A DNA stretch of 64,000 nucleotides from Buxus sempervirens. Lineage: Eukaryota > Streptophyta > Magnoliopsida > Buxales > Buxaceae. The translations under genes were made by a program, and so were the position numbers. Below are positions 33,323 through 46,300 of the stretch, piece after piece (within the stretch, counting starts at the first letter, position 1; each line of letters begins with the position of its first letter). The notes under the pieces were generated by a model that saw only the letters and a list, made by a program, of their open reading frames with translations, was not told the DNA's origin and did not search any database. The stretch covers positions 24,967,829 through 25,031,828 of the forward strand of contig OX387187.1 of assembly GCA_947561395.2 (NCBI GenBank), given 5' to 3'.

Positions 33323-34881
33323 ATTCATTTTGCCACACATTGATTGGGCAGTCATCCAAGTTCCAGATCAAGTAACGTCACTTCTTCCGAGTGCTGAGCA
33401 TGATGTCCTAAATATGAAGGCAATGGCTGATCAAAGAAGGGAATTCTTGCCTCAATTAGCAGAAGATGAAAATTTTTGCAAAAATGGAAAAAAATCAACT
33501 TTTGTCTTTGAGAACAGGGGCAATTTTCGAATTCCCATGTTCTCTGAAAAGAAACCCCCATAAGGAGAATGCACATTTCCTGAGGACTCTAAGGAGCCTT
33601 GTTCTCAGGAAGTGATTTCAATAAAGGCTCTTTCAAAAGCAAAAAAAAAAAAAACAAGTTTTTTCCCTTTAACATTTTTCTAAAAAAAAAAAAAGAAAGT
33701 TTTCAACAAGGTCCTGTTTTACTTATGAGTCATATCTCCTATTGAATTTCATTAAATTGAATATGACTTCGACATTGGGCTCAATTTTGAGACCAAAATC
33801 GAAGAAAAAGACATTTTTGTATGAAAATTCAAATCTTTTTCAGTGTCATGAGAAGAATATTCTGCAAAATTATGAAGTGACCAATTTTATGGCCTTTGGA
33901 ACCAAAGATGACCCATAGTCTTCAACAGAAAGATAGAAGAAGATTTGAAGTTTCTTCATTAGATTACAGAAAGGATCGCATCACTTGCTGATTCGTTCAA
34001 AGGGAAGTTGATAATATTGTTTGAAGAAATTTTGGGGCTTTGCACTTGAAAATATGGGAGAAGATTTGACCTTTTCGTTGGAAATCGAATTGAGCATCAT
34101 CTAATGGAAAGAATCCAAATTCATAAGATTGATCAAAAGGTGAAGAACTTGTTCATAACAGAGGTTCTATTTGAAGAGGCTTTTATCTTGATAAAAGTTG
34201 ATTAAAAAAAAAAAAGAATAGATAAAAAAGAAAAGAAGGAAAAATCCTGAGCTAGTCATGTAGTGCAACTCTACCAAGTCTGAAAATTCAAACTTTTCTT
34301 AAAAGGATAAGAGGCCTTTCTTTCTTATATCCCCAACAATTTGAAATCCCTAGTTAGACCCTTTGAGTTTGATAAATTTTTCCAAGTAACCTAAACTGAG
34401 AATTGTAACCCCACACTGGGGCAAATTTATTAAGGCAAAAAAAAAAAAGGAATGAAGGTAAAATTTTTTTAAAAAACAAAAGAAGGGGGCATTATTGAAG
34501 TTCAAAAGGGATTTTGAAGATGTTTTATGAAAAGGGGGCAAAGCAAAAAAAAGGAAGAAAGAAGAAAAAGAAATCATCAAAAGCTATGGGATATTTGGAG
34601 AATGTCTTCAAAATTGTGAAGAGAAGAATGGAAAAAAAAAAGAAGTTCAATATTGAGGAATAAGTTTCAAATGAAGAAATCAAAATAAAGGAAGAACTTC
34701 ATTACTGGGGGACAATTGTTTATTCATTCCAAGAAAAAAAATGCCTTAAGAATTACAATTTCAGTTAATCTATTTGATCATATGGTATTTGAGCCTTTAT
34801 TCCTTTTCTTTCTAAACAAACACCAAGCCTTCGTTTCGACCCATTCATAAGTCCTTTTGGATTAAGAAATTTTGAATTAAG
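33323..34881 (+). other. C internal region after gag, no pol
   Basis: A frame (33180-33563) overlaps the gag end and continues about 80 codons in another phase, so it may be a decayed C-terminal extension. Beyond it the sequence is A-rich with many poly-A runs. I find no protease, RT, RNase H or integrase motif in any frame up to the insertion of E. Confidence 0.6.
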
Positions 34882-34886
34882 GTAGT
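34882..34886. repeat. TSD of E, left copy
   Basis: GTAGT, identical to 56547-56551. A 5-bp duplication is usual for Ty3/gypsy integrases. Confidence 0.92.
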
Positions 34887-37800
34887 TGTGCGCGCGTGGG
34901 AAACGCGGCAGGGGGTAAAATGGGAGTCGCCACCGCCTGATGGGGTGCAGGCGGACACCTGGGTGCCTAATCTTGTCTGTTTAAGGCTTTTGGTCTGCGG
35001 CTTGAGATTCTAAGTCGGTTCTCGGTTGTGGTCTGGGGAAGTCCGTAGACACCCCAGTCCACCCCGTCGGATGACGGGTCCCGTGGGTTCCCTGCTTTGA
35101 GTCAGCTTTTCTTTGGTTTCTCACCCGATTCCTAATCCAGCATGCATTTTTGTTGGGTCTTGGTGGGACCACCTGAGTGGTGTGGGTCCCTTTAGTTGAT
35201 TTTATCTTTGCTTATCTTTGGCTTTCTGAGTCTGATTGGGTGGGCCCCGTTGGAAGGCCCGGCCGATGTCCTGGATGGGCTTGAGTTGGCCCGTGTGCCC
35301 TTAGTGGGCCTCTGTCTAACCCTAGGAGGCCTTGTGGGCTTTGGTTAGCGAATTGATTTGGCTTTAGTTTTAGATTTGAATTATTAGGTTGTTTTCATGC
35401 AAAGGTGGGCCGGACGGATCTGTGGGCCCCTTTGGTGGGCCCACATTGTGGCCAAGGGTATTTTAGACTTATCTTGTTTATATTTGAGCCAAAGTGGGCC
35501 GGTCATTGGGCCTAGGGCCCATGATCCCGGCTTTGGGCTTTGAAAGCCCAGTTCCTTGGAAATTAGGGCTTGCACCCTAACTTGGTTCACCTGGTGGGCT
35601 TTAGCGGGCCCGACAGGCCCTAGCCCATGGTCTCGGCCAAACCAGGCATTTCATGCATTCCATACATTCACATCAAGGTATGGGTGGGCCGCATTGGGTT
35701 TGGCCCGCCCGGTTCAATCGGTTCATTTCATTTAGGTTGTTTAATTAACATGCATTTGGTTCATTGGGCTTGGTGGGCCCCGTTGGAAGGCCCACTAATG
35801 TGCCAAGTTGGACCGGTTGGTCCAAGTCCCGTCTTGGGTTTCCGGGTGGCCCGGAAACCCTGCTGGTTCAAAGATTTTTGGTGCAGATCATCCCCAAATT
35901 CGGCTAGGGATCAATAATGTACAAAATCGGGCTTCTGTGTGTATCCGGCCAGTGTGTCCGGAGACGCAGGGGCCATAGGTGATCCGGACAGTGTATCCGG
36001 ATGTACAGAGGTCATAGGCGATCCGGCCTGAGTATCCGGATCACCCTGGAATTGGCCTTTTTGGGTTCTGGCCTTTCGGGATTGATCCCAGGGGGTTTCT
36101 AAGGTCTTCTACTAGTCACGTGGGCCCCTGAGAGGGCCCACATTGGTTAAGGTTTGATGGAGAAGCCTCATGTGGCTTCTCCATGGGACTTTCCAGCAAG
36201 GCTATGGGGGGGCTTGGGGGATCTGCTGGGAACAGCGGGTGCAAGGTGGGGAGGCAAGCTGCCAAGAGCGGCCAGGTGCCCTCATGATGGTACGGCCGCA
36301 ACCAAGGGGGGCGGGGGAACATGTTTGCATGCACACATGCCAAAAATAGCAAGAAATTAACGTAAAATCGATGCACCTAATCAGTGACATGCATGATTAA
36401 AATAAAACAGTAGCTACGCATGGAGTATGTATGGCAAGTTGCACGAAACAGCGAGAGGGATAAGACACCCGTGTGGTCCTAACTATGAGGAAAGGCATGC
36501 TTTAAGGGAGGGGGGGCTCTAGCATGCATGGACAAATAACTAAACCACGTATATATAACAAGACAAGGACCTAAGCTATCATGCACCACATGTGATTCTC
36601 AGCAAAGCCCTACCAGCTATAATCATGCATTTTCGCTTAAAGAAGAAAGGGAAGAAGGGGGTTGCATATGGGGGTACAAAGGATCATATATGGAGGAGGA
36701 ACATGCTCCTCCCAAAACTCAATACGACCATGTGGACAGCAACCACTGGAGATAAGAAAATGGATTAAAGTGAATCCCCATGCTTCCTTAACAGTCCTAC
36801 GTAGACTTCTTACCAGTGGTGACTTCATGCCATGGAAAGAATGCCACATGCATGCTCATGTCACCTTAGAGGAGAACTCATGCAAAGGATGAGATCGATC
36901 TTGGAAATCATTTTAGAAAATTCTTATTTTAACATATGTGCAACACAAGGTTATTAGGAACCTCACCTGATGGTCCTTGATCTTCTAGGCAATGTGGAGG
37001 CTCCTCCTTTGGCTTGAACAGCAACTGGAACTCCTCCTTTGGCCACCATAGCACTTCAGCTCCTCTTGTTTCAGCGAGAATGGAGAAGAGAGGAAGGAGA
37101 TGAGGATGGCTTGGGGTGGTAAGGGGAGGTGATGGAAGGCTAGAGGGGTGGGAAGAGGTGGTATTCGCAAGGGAGCAGGTGGGGGAGAAGAGCTGGAGAA
37201 CAAGAAAAATAATGCCAACCCCGGAAATGAGCTGCTGGTTTGCTATTTATAGAAATTTTAATGTATCCGGCAACTCAGGCCGGATACACTAAGGCCTCCT
37301 CGTATCCGGACTTCAAGTCCGGATACCCTAGCTTCCCTTTGTATCCGGGCTTCAAGTCCGGATACAAGACATAATCATTCGAAAATTAAATGCCGCCGCG
37401 AATTTGTCGGGCGATCGGCGCGGATCTCGCGCGAATATCTTGATGTATCCGGTCTTCAAGTCCGGATAAGAAGGGGAGGCAGTGTATCCGGTATAGGTAA
37501 CCGGATACAAATCGAAAATTTACGGATTTGCCCCTCGACTTGACCGATTCGACTGACTCGACCGATTTGACCTTTTTTGATATCTACGGATCGCCCGTAC
37601 GAAAATTTTATATTTAAGATTTAGTTCCCGAGATATTTTGCTGCGCTGGTTGCCACGTGGGCAGCTTTTGCGCCACGTGTGCAGTTTCCGATTTTTGCTA
37701 CTTGGAAACTTCGACAGATCATATCTCCTTCATTCGAACTCCGATTTGAGCACACTCAATTGTGTTAAACTCGTATCGGAGCCCTCTATTTAATGACATG

Positions 37801-38216
37801 GGGCTAGGTACTTAGCACGGATCCCGAGAAGAAGTCAATTTTTGGCCTTCCCTTAAGATTGACCGTCCTTAGAATCTTCATCCGGACTTTGATTCCTGCA
37901 AACCCAGTTGCGCTGGAACCGCGTCGGGATTCTCTATCCATTGGGCTAAAGTAAGGTATTTGGCACGGAAATCGAGGAAAAGTCAACTCTTGGTTTTTCC
38001 TCAAGTTTGACCGCCCGCAGAACCTTTATCTGGACTCCGATTCCTGCAAACCTAGTTGCGTTGGAACCGAGTCGGGATTCTCTATCCAATGGGATAGATC
38101 AAGGTGGCCAAGTTTTATCTGATTAAAAGGTCAACTTTCCACCCCTCAGGGTTTGACTTCTTGGCTGGGTTTTTACATTTTCTGGCTTTTTGGAGCGCAA
38201 AAATGAGGTGCTTACA
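34887..38216 (-). repeat. 3' LTR of E
   Basis: 3330 bp, nearly identical to 53216-56546. It carries palindrome clusters at 35941-36025 and 37263-37503 and a reverse TATA box at 37243-37252. All the short reading frames inside occur in both LTR copies and do not resemble known proteins. Confidence 0.95.
37263..37503 (-). repeat. GTATCCGG palindrome cluster, E 3' LTR
   Basis: Five units. Two are near-perfect: arm GTATCCGGACTT and its reverse complement around one C (from 37302), and a similar unit from about 37341. Others are GTATCCGG...CCGGATAC around CAACTCAGG, a (G)TATCCGGTCTT unit near 37445, and GTATCCGGT/ACCGGATAC near 37480. Confidence 0.85.
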
Positions 38217-38229
38217 GCTGCCCCTCTTT
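38217..38229 (-). other. Polypurine tract of E
   Basis: Element-sense AAAGAGGGGCAGC lies directly before the 3' LTR. It primes plus-strand DNA synthesis. Element C has AAAGAGGGGCAGT in the same place. Confidence 0.85.
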
Positions 38230-40350
38230 GCCGGAGTCACCTTGCGGATGAACGGCAAAGAGAAAAAGAATCTTGTTTTTGCGCCTGGCCCTTCTGTCGA
38301 CATGGTCGACGAGCTAAGTCCTTTGAAATTTTCACTTGGAGAGGGAAGCGGCCAAATCATGTGGCGTCACTTCCCGGCTTCGAAGTTTCCTTACCCTTTG
38401 CTTTCGGGTTTCTGTAGGGCAACTCTTCAGCCTTTGATTTAAGTTTGAAAGAGATGAGATTGGACTTGAGCTCGCTAACCTGTTTCGGCGTTGATGCCAG
38501 ACACTGGACAGTATTCTTTTCTTCTTGTTTGTTCCCTTAAAGCTTTTAGGTGATTTCTGACTTTTGATCCACTTTTGTCTTTTACCCGAAGCTTATCTTT
38601 CTTTTGACGACCAAGGGTTGGGTTAGGATGCGGACCGAATGGAGAAAAGAGGAAGGAAGAGTGGAGGAGGAGCTGCTGCCGGTGAGGAGGTGCTTCCAGC
38701 GCTGTCCAGTGCCTCAGAGGAGCCCACACACCTGCTCTAATCTATTTACAAAAGTGAAATCAAAATTACAAACGGGGCCATCTTGCCCGATGATATCTTC
38801 CTTCATGCTCATTCTTCTTTATGTCTTCTTGTCCCTTATTTGGTAGTGCCGGCTTGTTCTTTTGGAGAGGCTTCCTAGCTTGGTATGACTGTTGCTGGGG
38901 ATTGGGAAGGAATCTTTTCCTCATTGCCTCTCCTTTTGATTCAATCCTTGTTACTGGCGAGCGTGGGAGTCCCCCTGGAAAGGATGCTCCACTGGGGATA
39001 AGTGGGGATTCCTCACACTGCCATTTTCCTTTATAAGGCGTTTTCCTTTTGCCTGGGCTTGAGTTCTTCATGTTTGTTCAAGCCTTTGTCGAGTGCGAGA
39101 GACTCTGCTGAGGATTAATGTTGGCTTGCTTTGTCCCTTTCTCGCTCTCCTTCGCAAGGCCGGCCTCTTCAGACTGGGCGAGGCTTGAGAAGTTTTCCTT
39201 GTCAGGCATCACTCGCTTGAGAGGACTCTGCTAGGGATTCCAGATAAGTATCCTACTTCTTCTGACGAAAGGATTTCACTGGGGATTTTTGGAGAAGACG
39301 TCTGTCATCCTACTTTTGCTGTACCTATGAAGTCATGAAGGGAACAAGAAGGTCAGTCTTGGACTAGCTGGGGATTAATGCAGAGCATTCTTATTTCCTT
39401 TGCTCTGAGCCTTTTGCCCATTACAACTAGAAGCGGCCTCTGCCAAGGTTGAGAGACTATCAACTCAGGTTAGTAGCCCAATTCGGAGCCTTAAATAGTT
39501 AAGCAGAACAATTATAGAGAAGACAGGTGTGTTAGTGTGTGCTTGTGTTTGCAATATCAAAGAAATTTTCCATGGTCAGACGGGACTTGGAGTGCTTGGT
39601 ATTTTCAGTAGCATCGTCATCACAGGCCACTGTGAAGTCTTTAACTCAGGCGCAACCTGCCGGTCTGAACCTCTCAGATTTGTGCACTTTTCTCTGTTTA
39701 CTGTCTGCCACTGTCATTGCCCTCCTCTGTATCTTGCTCTGCTCAATCCGGATGTGACCAGTTTTTTTTTTTTTTTTTTTTTTTTTGGGGACTAACCACA
39801 CAACGCCCTTTTTTCGGGTTTTTACTGTGTCTAGCCTTTCTAGGAAGCTCTAAATTCCGTCATGGCTGATGAATGCCGTCTTAACTGTTTGCCCTGACCA
39901 TTCTTTTCGGGATCCGAGAGGTCTTAGAGATAGGACGAAACGTAGGCTTGGTGAAAATTTGGTTATGAAAGAAAGGATAAGCGGCTCAAAAAGCTTTAAT
40001 TTTTGGGTTTGTAAAGTGTGCTACTTTTATTGTTGGTGGGACTTACATCCTGGCTTATTTGTATCTCTGTATTTTTGCTGGGTGAACGTTTCCCCATTTT
40101 CTGTGTTTCTTTCTTTTTTCTTTCTTTGCATTTTCTCTTCTTTTGAGGTTTTTCTGGGCAAGAATGCCCGGTTTCTTTTTTTTGCTTTGCCAGGAATGCC
40201 TGATTTGATGTGTAGAACACTTGCAATGGGTTGAAAGAATTTTAAGGCTCAAAATTGTCTAACTAGGGGAGAATTTAAGGTATTTGGAAGGATTTACAGT
40301 TTAAAGGAGAGTCAAGGATGGCCTCTCTTCATTTCCCAATCAGAATGACC
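38230..40350 (-). other. 3' untranslated region of E
   Basis: 2.1 kb between the pol stop and the PPT. It contains a T-run (39762-39786) and scattered CTGGGGATT-like words. No conserved ORF was found on either strand; unlike C, no antisense ORF1-like gene is seen. Confidence 0.6.
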
Positions 40351-43300
40351 TTAGGCATAGTACAGTTTGACTGCGTCTGCATTTATCGGCTCCGGAAAAA
40401 TTGTCCCGTCCATTTCTTGCAGGATAAGGGCTCCTCGGGACAGAACCTTGTGGACTACGAATGGCCCTTCGTAGTTCGGCTTGAATTTCCCTCTATTGTC
40501 CTCTTGGTGAGGAAAGATTCTCTTCAGTACCAGATCTCCCACTTTGAACTGTCGTGGCTTCACTTTCTTGTTGTAGGCTCGCGCCACTCTCTGTTGATAG
40601 AGCTGGCCATGGCACAAAGCCTTAATCCTCTTTTCATCCAATAATTGCAACTGGTCAAATCTGGATTCTTCCCATTCGACGTCACTGATCTCTGATTCCT
40701 TCAGAATTCTGAGTGATGGAATCTGCGCTTCCACTGGGAGAACTGCTTCCATTCCATATACCAAGGAGAAAGGGGTTGCCCCGGTCGATGTTCTGATCGA
40801 TGTCCGATAGGCGTGCAGTGCATACGGCAGCTTCTCATGCCAGTCTCTGTAAGTGACTACCATTTTCTCAAGTATTTTCTTCAGATTCTTGTTGGCAGCC
40901 TCTACTGCCCCATTCATCTTGGGCCGGTATGCCGTGAAGTTTAGATGTCTGATCTTCAGATCTTCACACATCTTTTCCATGTCCTTATTATTCAGATTCT
41001 TTGCATTATCAGTGATGATCGCTTCTGGAACTCCGTAGCGACAGACTATATTGTTTCTGATAAACTTGAGCACATGAGACTTCTTCACATTCACGAAGGA
41101 CATGGCTTCTACCCACTTGGTAAAGTAGTCAATTGCCACTAAGATGAACCGATGCCCGTTTGAAGCCATTGGATGAACTTGGCCTATCATGTCAATTCCC
41201 CAGATGGCGAACGGCCAAGGTGATGTCATGGAGTACAGCGCATTTGGCGGCGCGTGGATGTTGTCAGCATAAATCTGGCATAACTGGCATTTTCTAACAT
41301 GAGCGTAGCAGTCGGCTTCCATGGTCATCCAGTAATAGCCCATCCTTAGAATCTTCCTTGCTAGCATATGCCCATTCATGTGTGCACCGCACAGTCCTCC
41401 GTGGACTTCCTCAATCAAATTTTGTGCCTCGGCTTCGCTGACGCAGAGCAGTAGGGAGTCATTGTATGACTTCTTGTACAGCCTACCTCCACTGTAGAAG
41501 TATTGCCCTGCCAACCTCTGTATAGTTCGCTTTTCTGCAGCTGAGGCACCTTCTGGCAGAATTCTGTTCCTTGTGTACCTCTCAATGTCTGCGTACCAAG
41601 TCTCTTCTTCGGGTGTGCTTTTCTCGATACTGAAGCAGTAAACAGGGTAGCGCCGAATTTCTATCTCCAATGGTTGCACCCAAGCATTATCCGTGATGGT
41701 GGCCATTGATGCCAGCGTAGCTAGTGCATCCGCAAACCGATTCCCGTCTCGTGGCATGTAGTCGAATGTCACGCTCTCGAATTCTTCTTCTAATTCCTTG
41801 ACCAGCTCTTGGTATGGTACCAACTTCACATCTCTGGTCTTCCAATCTCCCATCACTTGATAGATAATAAGACTTGAGTCACCGAACACTTTCAGTTCTT
41901 GTATATGCATCTCGATTGCCGCTCGCAAGCCTAACACACATGCTTCATATTCAGCCATGTTGCTAGTGCAATCAAACAGAAGTTTCGCTGCTATCGGGTG
42001 ATGGACACCGTTTGGGGAGATTAGCACTGCTCCGATCCCTTTTCCATTTACATTCACTGCCCCATCAAAGAACATTTGCCACTTGGTTTCTTCTGTATCC
42101 TCTGCAGACTCTGTACACATCACATCTTCGTCCGGGAAGTGAGTCAGAAGCGGTTGGTAGTCAGGTAGTGGATGCTCTGCCGAGTGATCTGCCACGGCTT
42201 GCCCTTTTATCGCCTTTCTAGTTGTATAGACAATGTCATACTCAGATAAAAGGACTTGCCACCTGGCAACCCTACCAGTGGAGATTGGCTTCTCAAAGAT
42301 GTACTTCAATGGATCCAGATTGGAGATCAGTAAGACTGTGTGACTGAGCAAATAGTGTCGGAGCTTCTGAGCTGCCCAGACTAAGGCGCAACATGTCTTC
42401 TCAAGCACTGTGTATCTAACTTCAATGTCGGTAAACTTCTTGCTCAGGTAGTAGATTGCTTGTTCTTTCTGCCCTTTCTCATCGTGTTGTCCTAACACAC
42501 ATCCTACAGCCGTCTCAGAGACTGTCAAATACATGATCAAGGGTCGCCCCGGGACAAGCGGGACCAATGTCGGTGGACTCATCAGGTAGGCCTTGATCTT
42601 ATCAAACGCTACTTGACAGTCGTCATTCCAAACCACAGGGTTGTTCTTTTTTAGCAGCTTGAATATAGGCTCACACACAGGAGTCATCTGTGCAATGAAC
42701 CTGCTGATATACTGCAATCTGCCCAGGAACCCTCTCACTTCCTTTTCTGTAGATGGGGGAGGCATCTCCAGAATTGCCTTTGCTTTGACGGGGTCGACCT
42801 CAATGCCACGCTTGCCTACTATGAAGCCGAGCAACTTTCCTGAAGTGACTCCAAATACACATTTGTTTGGGTTGAGCCGGAGCTTGTGCTCTCTGAGTCT
42901 GTCGAACATCTTTCCCAGGTTCACCAAGTGGTCTTCTTCTTCCTTAGACTTTGCTATCATATCATCCACATATACTTCCATTTCTTTGTGTATCATGTCG
43001 TGGAACAACAGAGTCATCGCACGCTGATATGTAGCGCCCGCATTCTTCAGTCCAAACGGCATCACGCGGTAGCAGTAAGTGCCCCAATGCGTGATAAAGG
43101 ATGTCTTCTCCATATCCTCAGGTGCCATCCTTATCTGGTTGTAACCAGAGAAGCCGTCCATGAAAGAGAACATCGAATGCGTTGCTGTGTTGTCTACCAG
43201 TACATCAATGTGCGGCAATGGGAAGTCGTCCTTCGGGCTTGCTCTATTCAGATCTCTATAGTCGACACACATCCTGACTTTCCCGTCTTTCTTGGGAACT

Positions 43301-46300
43301 GGCACAATGTTGGCTAACCACTCCGGATAGTGAGTTACTTGCAGGAATCCGGCATCCAACTGCTTGGTGACCTCTTCTTTGATCTTCAGGGCCCATTCCG
43401 GCTTTGTGCGCCTGAGCTTCTGTTTCACAGGTACGGCCTCAGACTTTGTTGGTAACCGATGCACAACCAAGTCCGTGTCTAACCCGGGCATATCCTCGTA
43501 TGACCATGCAAACACGTCAGAATAAGATTTAAGAAAATCAAACATCTGTTTTCTCAATAATGGTGACAGCTTTTTACCAATTTGGAGGATCCTTGGTTGT
43601 GCTATTTCACCTATGTCAATTGACTCTGTTTCCTCAATGTTAGCCTGGAGACCCTTTTCGTGCCTTTCCAGTGCAAGTTGGATTTCAAGCGGGGTCTCCC
43701 ATGATTCATCGTCGTCCTCATGCTTGAAAGGCTCACAGGGGACGATGTCTGAATCTTCTCGCTGCGATGGGCAAGTGCCCCAATCTGATTTGTCGAGTTC
43801 TTGCTCGTTTTCAGGTTTGGACACTGGCTCATGCATTTCATTTATTATTGCCATCTGGACTGGCCTTTCTTTTTGTTTTTCCTGTTCACTTATGGCAATC
43901 TTATTACCTATCCCGTGCCCCAGACTTTCCGGGTGTGCGTCGGGATTGATACTAAGATCGCGATGCTCAAGTTGTTCATTTTTGTTATTTTCTTTTTCAA
44001 ACAAATGCAGGTAGTAAGAAGAGCTCAGATATTTATTAAAAATATGAGCATTGGCTACAACAGAAAGTTCAGAGGTAGTAGGAACCCCCTTTGGGATAGC
44101 AGCTTTGCTGATGGCAAAAGGTGTGGCGCTCCAGTTTTCGAGTGGTGCCCGATTTTCCCCGTCAATGATGATTGCCGCTTCTGGTTCTTCAGCTAGTACC
44201 ATGTTGGCGCTGTCGTCAGAAGATAGGCAGATAGGATCATGCGCTGCGCATCCCACTGGCTTGTTCTGGCTTCCCTCTGACTGGGGGCCAGATTCTGATG
44301 ATATCCCTATCCGTGCCCCACTGATGGGGATGGCCCACGGTATTTCGTCCCTGGGTGGAGCATACGCGATGGTGACTTCGTTGGCTGGGTCAACTCTGGG
44401 GGGTGCAAACATTATGGGTATTCCAGTCGGTATCCCAGGCACCGTAGAAGAGTAAGCTGGTGGTGCCCACTTGCCGTAAGCCGCATGGTACACCTCTTCC
44501 GGTACCGGCCCTAGCACTTGGGGCATGCTACGGAACATGCGGTTCAAACCATCGCGAGTTCCAGGGTGCGGGATATAGGGGCGTGGAGGAGGCGATCTTG
44601 GCCTGCGGGTTGGCACTCCTGAGCTGTCTCGCCCTTCCATCATGCAGACATACATGACCGGACGTTCTTCTTTGGATTCCTCGATGGGAGCAAGTGGTGG
44701 TGCTTCTATGGCAGTTGCCGAGTTGACCGGGATCCCACCAGGGATGAACTGTTCATCTGGTGGGGCGAAGGCCATGGTGACTTCGTCAACTGAGTCCAAG
44801 GCGACCAGTGCTGGCAGGCCGTCTGGCGACCCCTCAGGAACCAACGGGTCTACTTCCACTATATCCCCAATCACTTCCATAGAGGGTGGCTCTTCCCAGA
44901 GCATCTGAGCTAGGCCTTGCAGGTAGTCTTCTTCTGCAGCAGGGGTGTCCAGAAACTCATCTCCCCACCCTTGGGGGACTATATTCCCGATAGCCTGAGC
45001 CGCTTCATGCTCCATGTTAGAGAAGCGGTGGTACAAGTTCCCGTGTGTGCATATGGGCCAGTGGGGGTCTCTTCCTTCAGTTCTTGCCCTTTTCCTCTCT
45101 GCACGGTTCCCCTGGAGTCGGGAGTAGTCTTCTGGCTGCGGTCTGAACCCCAGTCCGAAACCAGTAGTCTGCTCATGAGGTCGGATGGCTGCCTTAATTC
45201 CCTGCTTATACTTGCCTAATCCATCACCGGCCCTGAGGCCCCAGTCCGCGCAGTCAGCAGCGCTGAACATGTACTTTCTCCTCTTTTTCGAGAGTCGTCG
45301 CCCCCTCTCAGCTTCAGGGATACGGTTCACCTGCACCATCTCCACTGCTTGGAAATTGAGTGTGGTGGGCAACTCATAGTCCACATAGGGTACTCCGACC
45401 CTTTCGAACTCTCGGTGATCCTCGGCATGTACTGTTATAAGTTCGTTGCCTGACACGAACCGGACCATTCTGTGCAATGTGGAAGATACTGCTCCTGCCT
45501 GATGCAGCCAAGGCCTCCCGATCAGCAAGTTGAATGAGGCGTTGATGTCCATGAGTTCGAACTCCATGGTGAATGGCCTATCTGCGATCATGATCACCAA
45601 GGTGACCTCTCCCAGTGAATCCCTTCGGGCATTGTCAAAGCCTCTGACATTGTGCCCACTTGGCTTGATCATGGTAGGGCTCAACTGTAGACTATGAAAT
45701 GTCCTCATCGGGCATATGTTCAGTGCTGACCCGTTCTCAATCATGGCCCGTTTCACGATGAGATCGACGCACTTCACTGTTATGTAGAGCGGCTCAGCGT
45801 GGTCGCAACCCTCTGGGGGCAAATCTGCTGCAGAGAAGGAGATGGCCTGGGGTGTCATGATTACTGACACCACTGCCCCTAGCTGTTCCGGGTCAATGCT
45901 TGCAGGTACGTGTGCATCCCCTAGGACCTTCATCAGTATTGTCCGGTGCTTCTCCGAGTCAATCAGAAGTCGCATTATGGAGATTTGGACGGGCACCTTG
46001 TTCAACTGCTGGAGGAGGTCGTACTCTGGGGTGAACACACTATGGTGCAAATCTGTGACTTCCTCCTCTGTGGTCCTTCCCTTTCTTTTGAGGGTCGGTG
46101 GCAATTCTGTGACCACGTCCTTCCCTTTTTCTTTCCTTTTCGCTTCTGCTTCTGCTTCCTCTCCCTCTGGTGCGGGTGGGGGATCGGTGTTTACGTATCG
46201 ACCAGATCGGGTAATTCGGTCGATTTCTGCTTCAATGGTGGTTGCAGAGGTGGCTTGAAGGCGAAAAGATGTAGTGGGGTAGGGTGGGGATACCCTGTTG

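Noticed and set aside
34981..38360. Short ORFs repeated at 53311-56334
   Set aside because: They are inside the LTRs of E, duplicated only because LTRs are duplicated, and resemble no known protein.
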